Of a stretch of DNA of 34,763 nt, positions 32,147-34,763 are shown in pieces (within the stretch, counting starts at the first letter, position 1; every line of letters starts with the position of its first letter). The position numbers were made by a program, and so were the translations under genes. Under the pieces are notes generated by a model, which saw only the letters and a list, made by a program, of their open reading frames with translations, ran no database searches and had not been told where the DNA came from. Source of the stretch: an uncultured Ruminococcus sp. (GTDB lineage: Bacteria; Bacillota; Clostridia; Oscillospirales; Ruminococcaceae); contig CAMVRM010000037.1 of NCBI GenBank assembly GCA_947169885.1, positions 1 through 34,763 on the forward strand, written 5' to 3'.

Positions 32147-32965
32147 ATGAGTGAAGAATGTACCCATGACTGCGGAAGCTGCTCTGCCAACTGTTCGGAC
32201 AGAAGCGGCGGTATCGAAAAGGCACAGCCGCATTATATGTCGAACGTAAGGAAGGTGATAGCTGTTGTCAGCGGAAAAGGCGGCGTTGGTAAGTCCCTCG
32301 TCACTTCGCTTATGGCAGTCAGCAGCGCACGCAAGGGCAGCAAGACCGCTGTTCTGGACGCTGATATAACAGGTCCGTCTATCCCTAAAATATTCGGCAT
32401 AGACACACGTCCCGTCAACACCGAGGACGCACTTTTCCCCTGTGAGAGCGAAAAGGGAACAAAGGTCATGTCCATAAATCTGCTTATGGAGAACGCTACC
32501 GACCCCGTTATATGGAGGGGTCCTGTCATTGCAGGCGCTGTCACACAGTTCTGGACGGACGTTGCGTGGGGAGATGTTGACTATATGTTTGTTGATATGC
32601 CTCCCGGAACAGGCGATGTTCCGCTTACGGTCTTCCAGTCGCTGCCTGTTGACGGCATAATCATTGCCGCTTCGCCCCAGTCGCTGGTGTCGCTGGTAGT
32701 GGAAAAATCCGTTAAAATGGCTCGCATGATGAACATTCCGATAATCGGTATCGTTGAGAACATGAGTTATTTCAAATGTCCCGACTGCGGCAAGAAGATC
32801 GAGATATACGGTCCGAGCCACGTTGACGAGATAGCCGCCGAGTACGATATACCCGTTCTCGCAAAGCTTCCCATAGACCCGAGACTTGCAGACCTCTGCG
32901 ACAAGGGTGCTATCGAATATGTTGATGAAGAACTTATCAAAGACCTGTCTGAGATAAAGCTCTGA
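32147..32965 (+). CDS. Mrp/Nbp35-family iron-sulfur carrier P-loop ATPase
   Basis: A 272-residue protein. The N-terminus CTHDCGSCSANC holds four cysteines (Cys5, 9, 12, 16), reminiscent of the Nbp35 iron-sulfur site. The deviant Walker A is VSGKGGVGKSLV, followed by VLDADITGPSIPKIFG, VDMPPGTGD and the late NMSYFKCPDCGKK with a CXXC. These are the Mrp/ApbC/Nbp35 marks of carriers that deliver iron-sulfur clusters. I start at ATG 32147 because AAAGGA (32132-32137) lies nine bases before it; the TTG at 32138 touches the ribosome site. It has its own promoter and terminator. Confidence 0.93.
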   Translation: MSEECTHDCGSCSANCSDRSGGIEKAQPHYMSNVRKVIAVVSGKGGVGKSLVTSLMAVSSARKGSKTAVLDADITGPSIPKIFGIDTRPVNTEDALFPCESEKGTKVMSINLLMENATDPVIWRGPVIAGAVTQFWTDVAWGDVDYMFVDMPPGTGDVPLTVFQSLPVDGIIIAASPQSLVSLVVEKSVKMARMMNIPIIGIVENMSYFKCPDCGKKIEIYGPSHVDEIAAEYDIPVLAKLPIDPRLADLCDKGAIEYVDEELIKDLSEIKL

Positions 32966-32998
32966 TACGGAATAAAAAAGAACCGAATACTGCATAAC

Positions 32999-33034
32999 AA
33001 AAAGCGGTCGAGATATTACTCTCAGCCGCTTTTT
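32999..33034 (+). terminator. Terminator after the Mrp gene
   Basis: AAAAAGCGG, two bases, GAGA (32999-33013) pair with TCTC, two bases, CCGCTTTTT (33020-33034) around TATTAC. Further T follow. The A-run on the other side gives a T-run on the - strand, so it can also end the convergent small gene at 33058-33183. Confidence 0.88.
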
Positions 33035-33057
33035 TATTCGCCTATATGAAGTATGAT

Positions 33058-33183
33058 TCACTTTTTCCGACGTTTCTTCTGTTTGCCGACACTCTTTTTC
33101 GCACCCTTGAAAATGTCAAGAATATCGAAAAACAAGTCAAAGAGTTCAACAAGAAAGTCAACTGTTTTATCGAGCAGTTTCAT
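33058..33183 (-). CDS. 41-residue amphipathic peptide with basic tail, coupled to the DUF1836 gene
   Basis: An ORF of 41 codons one base after the DUF1836 stop (TGACATG). The first about 25 residues (MKLLDKTVDFLVELFDLFFD, then ILDIF) form a strong predicted amphipathic helix: acidic residues at 5, 9, 13, 16, 20, 23 recur every three or four positions among Leu, Phe, Val and Ile. The tail is strongly basic (KGAKKSVGKQKKRRKK). GGGGGT lies seven bases before the ATG and can serve as ribosome site. The convergent terminator at 32999-33034 lies 24 bases after its stop. I do not recognise it. It may be membrane-associated, a small regulatory protein or a toxin-like peptide; a chance ORF is less likely given the coupling and composition. 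Confidence 0.6.
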   Translation of the reverse strand: MKLLDKTVDFLVELFDLFFDILDIFKGAKKSVGKQKKRRKK

Positions 33184-33184
33184 G

Positions 33185-33784
33185 TCAGACCCCCAGCTTT
33201 AATTTGAGTTTGCCGCCGCCGTCGGAATTGAGCGACAGTTCTTCGTACTCGTCCTCGGCAAGCTGACGGTAGCGCCCCGAGATAGCACTCTGCACCATTA
33301 TAAGCAGAACACTTTCAAGAATGCCCTGTTCACGGTCGTCAAGCCCGTCGGGAAGTTTATCCTCTATGACGATCTTTATCTCCTCGGTGGACTGCATCTT
33401 GTCCTCCTCGACCTCGTAAATGACCGAGCAGAGAAGGTTGTAAAGCTGTGTATCGTGAAGAATATCGTCGTTCATGTCAACAACATCACCGTTGACGATG
33501 CGCATAAGCTGGGCTATCTCCTCAAGCCGCAAAGTACCTCGCATGATGTTTATGAGCAGTATCCTTACGACTGAGCGCTCGCCGTATTTCTTGCCCGAGG
33601 ACGGCGTGACCCAGCCTCTTTTGACCCAGTTCTGGATAGTGGTGCTTTCAATGCCTGTAAGCTGTGAAAGCTGTGAAAGCGAAATGCCGCCCGTTGCTGA
33701 AATTATAGGTGAGATGAGCGCATAAGTGTCGCTCCCTGCACGTTTGTCATATGGTATAGCCGTTCCGGGAAGTGTAAGCGGCAT
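33185..33784 (-). CDS. DUF1836 domain MerR-like regulator
   Basis: A 199-residue protein of the DUF1836 family. The N-terminal part carries a MerR-like helix-turn-helix: ISLSQLSQLTGIESTTIQNW followed by VKRGWVTPSSGKKYGERSVVRI and LINIMRGTLRLEEIAQLM, all typical of DUF1836. The rest (about 110-199) is helical and acidic, ending in a Gly/Lys-rich LNSDGGGKLKLKLGV. It likely binds DNA, target unknown. The promoter at 33874-33902 drives it together with the 41-residue peptide. The ribosome site is AAAGGA. Confidence 0.85.
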   Translation of the reverse strand: MPLTLPGTAIPYDKRAGSDTYALISPIISATGGISLSQLSQLTGIESTTIQNWVKRGWVTPSSGKKYGERSVVRILLINIMRGTLRLEEIAQLMRIVNGDVVDMNDDILHDTQLYNLLCSVIYEVEEDKMQSTEEIKIVIEDKLPDGLDDREQGILESVLLIMVQSAISGRYRQLAEDEYEELSLNSDGGGKLKLKLGV

Positions 33785-33873
33785 GATTTATCAGTCCTTT
33801 TCTTTGTACGATTAAAATAAACGGTATCAGTTACGTCTGACAGGTTATCGTTCACACATCAACCGTTATTAAT

Positions 33874-33902
33874 ATCATATCACAGGTTCATAAGAACGTC
33901 AA
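33874..33902 (-). promoter_or_regulatory. Sigma-A promoter of the DUF1836 gene
   Basis: On the - strand TTGACG (33902-33897), a 17-base spacer and TATGAT (33879-33874) preceded by TGA. The leader of about 80 bases has several related short words (AACGGTT, AACGATAACC, AACTGATACC) that could be operator half-sites, but I see no exact repeat. Confidence 0.7.
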
Positions 33903-33941
33903 CAGTTAACGATTAAGAAATATAAGGAATAATGTGAATTT

Positions 33942-34673
33942 TTACTTATTTTTGGTATTTTTTTCAGAAATTCTTCCCGAAGATATGCAGAAGTCATTTA
34001 TCCCTGCAAACAGTGCAAAAGCCATTTCATGCTGATAAGGTTTTTGTTCGAGAAGTGCAGCTTCTTCGGGGTTCGAGATAAAACCGCACTCAGCCATTAC
34101 CGCAGGATTTTCACAGTTGCAGAGCAGATAAAGTTCGTCATCGGTAGGTTTTGTCTCACGCTCGTTATCGGGCTGTAAGTAACCTGTTATGCGTGCTTTA
34201 AGGGCTTCTGCAAGCTTCTGACCCTCGGTGTTAGGACGATGATAGAACATCTGAGCGCCGCTGTACTTCGGGTCGGTAAAGCGGTTCTGGTGAACAGACA
34301 CGCAGACCGAATCGGGCGTGTTGAACAGTTCAAGACGATTTTTCATGTCGCTGAGTTTTTGCTCTTTCAGCCCTTCGGCATCCTTGTCATGGATCGAAAT
34401 ATCCTCGGTGCGTGTCATTGTGACGTTGTAGCCCATGAGCCTGAGCAGGTCGGCGGTCGTTTCGGCGATACTTAGGTTTATGCCTTTCTCGGGGATACCG
34501 TTCACCGAAACACCTCCGCCGTCAGCGCCGCCATGTCCTGCATCAATGATGACCGACTGCTTTGCGAGCCACCCGACAGGCACGGCTGATGTTTGCAGAA
34601 CATTTGTTTTTGCACAGGAACAGGCAGTTGCGGCGATCACACCGGCGGCGAACATGGATATAAGTTTTTTCAT
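33942..34673 (-). CDS. N-acetylmuramoyl-L-alanine amidase (Amidase_3, CwlD-like)
   Basis: A 243-residue exported zinc amidase that cuts the bond between MurNAc and L-Ala. The N-terminus MKKLISMFAAGVIAATACSC looks like a signal peptide with a possible lipid-attachment Cys. Amidase_3 motifs: VIIDAGHGGADGG with the first zinc His, EKGINLSIA with the zinc Glu, CVSVHQNR with the second His, and VMAECGFISNPEE with the catalytic Glu. Size and architecture fit CwlD, which makes muramic-lactam in spore cortex, and other sporulation genes are nearby; but vegetative amidases look alike. GGAGG precedes the ATG. No convincing terminator follows in the 157-base gap. Confidence 0.88.
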   Translation of the reverse strand: MKKLISMFAAGVIAATACSCAKTNVLQTSAVPVGWLAKQSVIIDAGHGGADGGGVSVNGIPEKGINLSIAETTADLLRLMGYNVTMTRTEDISIHDKDAEGLKEQKLSDMKNRLELFNTPDSVCVSVHQNRFTDPKYSGAQMFYHRPNTEGQKLAEALKARITGYLQPDNERETKPTDDELYLLCNCENPAVMAECGFISNPEEAALLEQKPYQHEMAFALFAGINDFCISSGRISEKNTKNK

Positions 34674-34763
34674 ATTATTACCTCCACTGTTTAATATATT
34701 CGTATAAATATACTATAATTGAGCAAAAATCCATGCACTATGTCAAAATGCACAAAAACATCA
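34674..34763 (-). other. Upstream region of the amidase gene
   Basis: The ribosome site GTGGAGG lies next to the start codon. Upstream it is AT-rich with TATAGT and TATATT as possible -10 elements, and TTGACA at 34728-34723 on the - strand is too far from either (more than 20 bases). No confident promoter can be named. The region runs off the right edge. Confidence 0.3.

Noticed and set aside
31943-33061. A 372-codon open frame on the - strand
   Set aside because: It lies opposite the clear Mrp/Nbp35 gene, its product resembles no family, and it runs through the Mrp promoter and terminator. It is an antisense shadow.
1-34763. CRISPR arrays, tRNA or rRNA genes, prophage or complete insertion sequences
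   Set aside because: No regularly spaced repeats, no recognisable tRNA or rRNA sequence, and no transposase, integrase or phage structural gene was seen on either strand.

Overview
The window reads as chromosomal DNA of a low-to-mid GC, endospore-forming clostridium. My best guess is a Ruminococcus-like member of the Oscillospiraceae, from gene order, codon use and the protein set; this is inference, since no rRNA or tRNA lies here. The sporulation markers are a 28-codon spoVM, sigG with a sigma-F-type promoter, a YlbJ-like membrane protein and a CwlD-like amidase. No CRISPR array, prophage or complete insertion sequence was found. The only mobile-looking DNA is one 161-bp hairpin element.

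Layout. Bases 1-1661 (+) hold a small PH-domain protein and an FkbM-type methyltransferase. Bases 1667-5969 (+) form a VanR/VanS-like two-component system followed by a VanY-like D,D-carboxypeptidase. A small esterase follows (6072-6698), then the hairpin element (6731-6891). Bases 7061-11877 (+) are the MoxR ATPase / DUF58 / transglutaminase trio. A bidirectional terminator separates this from a convergent ammonium transporter fused to a PII domain (11928-13730, -). Its leader carries two terminator-like hairpins, and a 16-bp palindrome lies upstream of its promoter.

Bases 14060-27258 (-) appear to be one long housekeeping operon in the conserved Firmicutes order: yicC, remA, gmk, rpoZ, priA, def, fmt, rsmB, rlmN, a PP2C phosphatase, a PASTA kinase, rsgA, thiN, spoVM. 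It starts at a sigma-A promoter near 27300 and ends at a strong hairpin at 13997-14040. It links RNA quality control, nucleotide supply, replication restart, translation initiation, rRNA modification, ribosome assembly and cell-wall-sensing phosphorylation. coaBC and rpe, present in the Bacillus subtilis version, are absent.

Right of it on the - strand are a HAD phosphatase, a 71-residue four-cysteine protein, the sigG/ylbJ-like pair and an HtrA protease. A + strand Mrp/Nbp35-type ATPase follows, then a DUF1836 regulator coupled to an unannotated 41-residue peptide, and a CwlD-like amidase at the edge.

The observation I rate highest is that the promoter of the VanR-like regulator and the promoter of htrA, 30 kb apart, share the same block: TCTTTAAG, six variable bases, then ATTTTATAATTAA. 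This suggests that the two-component system controls itself, the adjacent carboxypeptidase and the distant protease as one envelope-stress regulon. Other points of interest are the amt leader, the Amt-PII fusion lacking the usual T-loop tyrosine, the 41-residue peptide, and a glycine in the PriA DEAH-type box.
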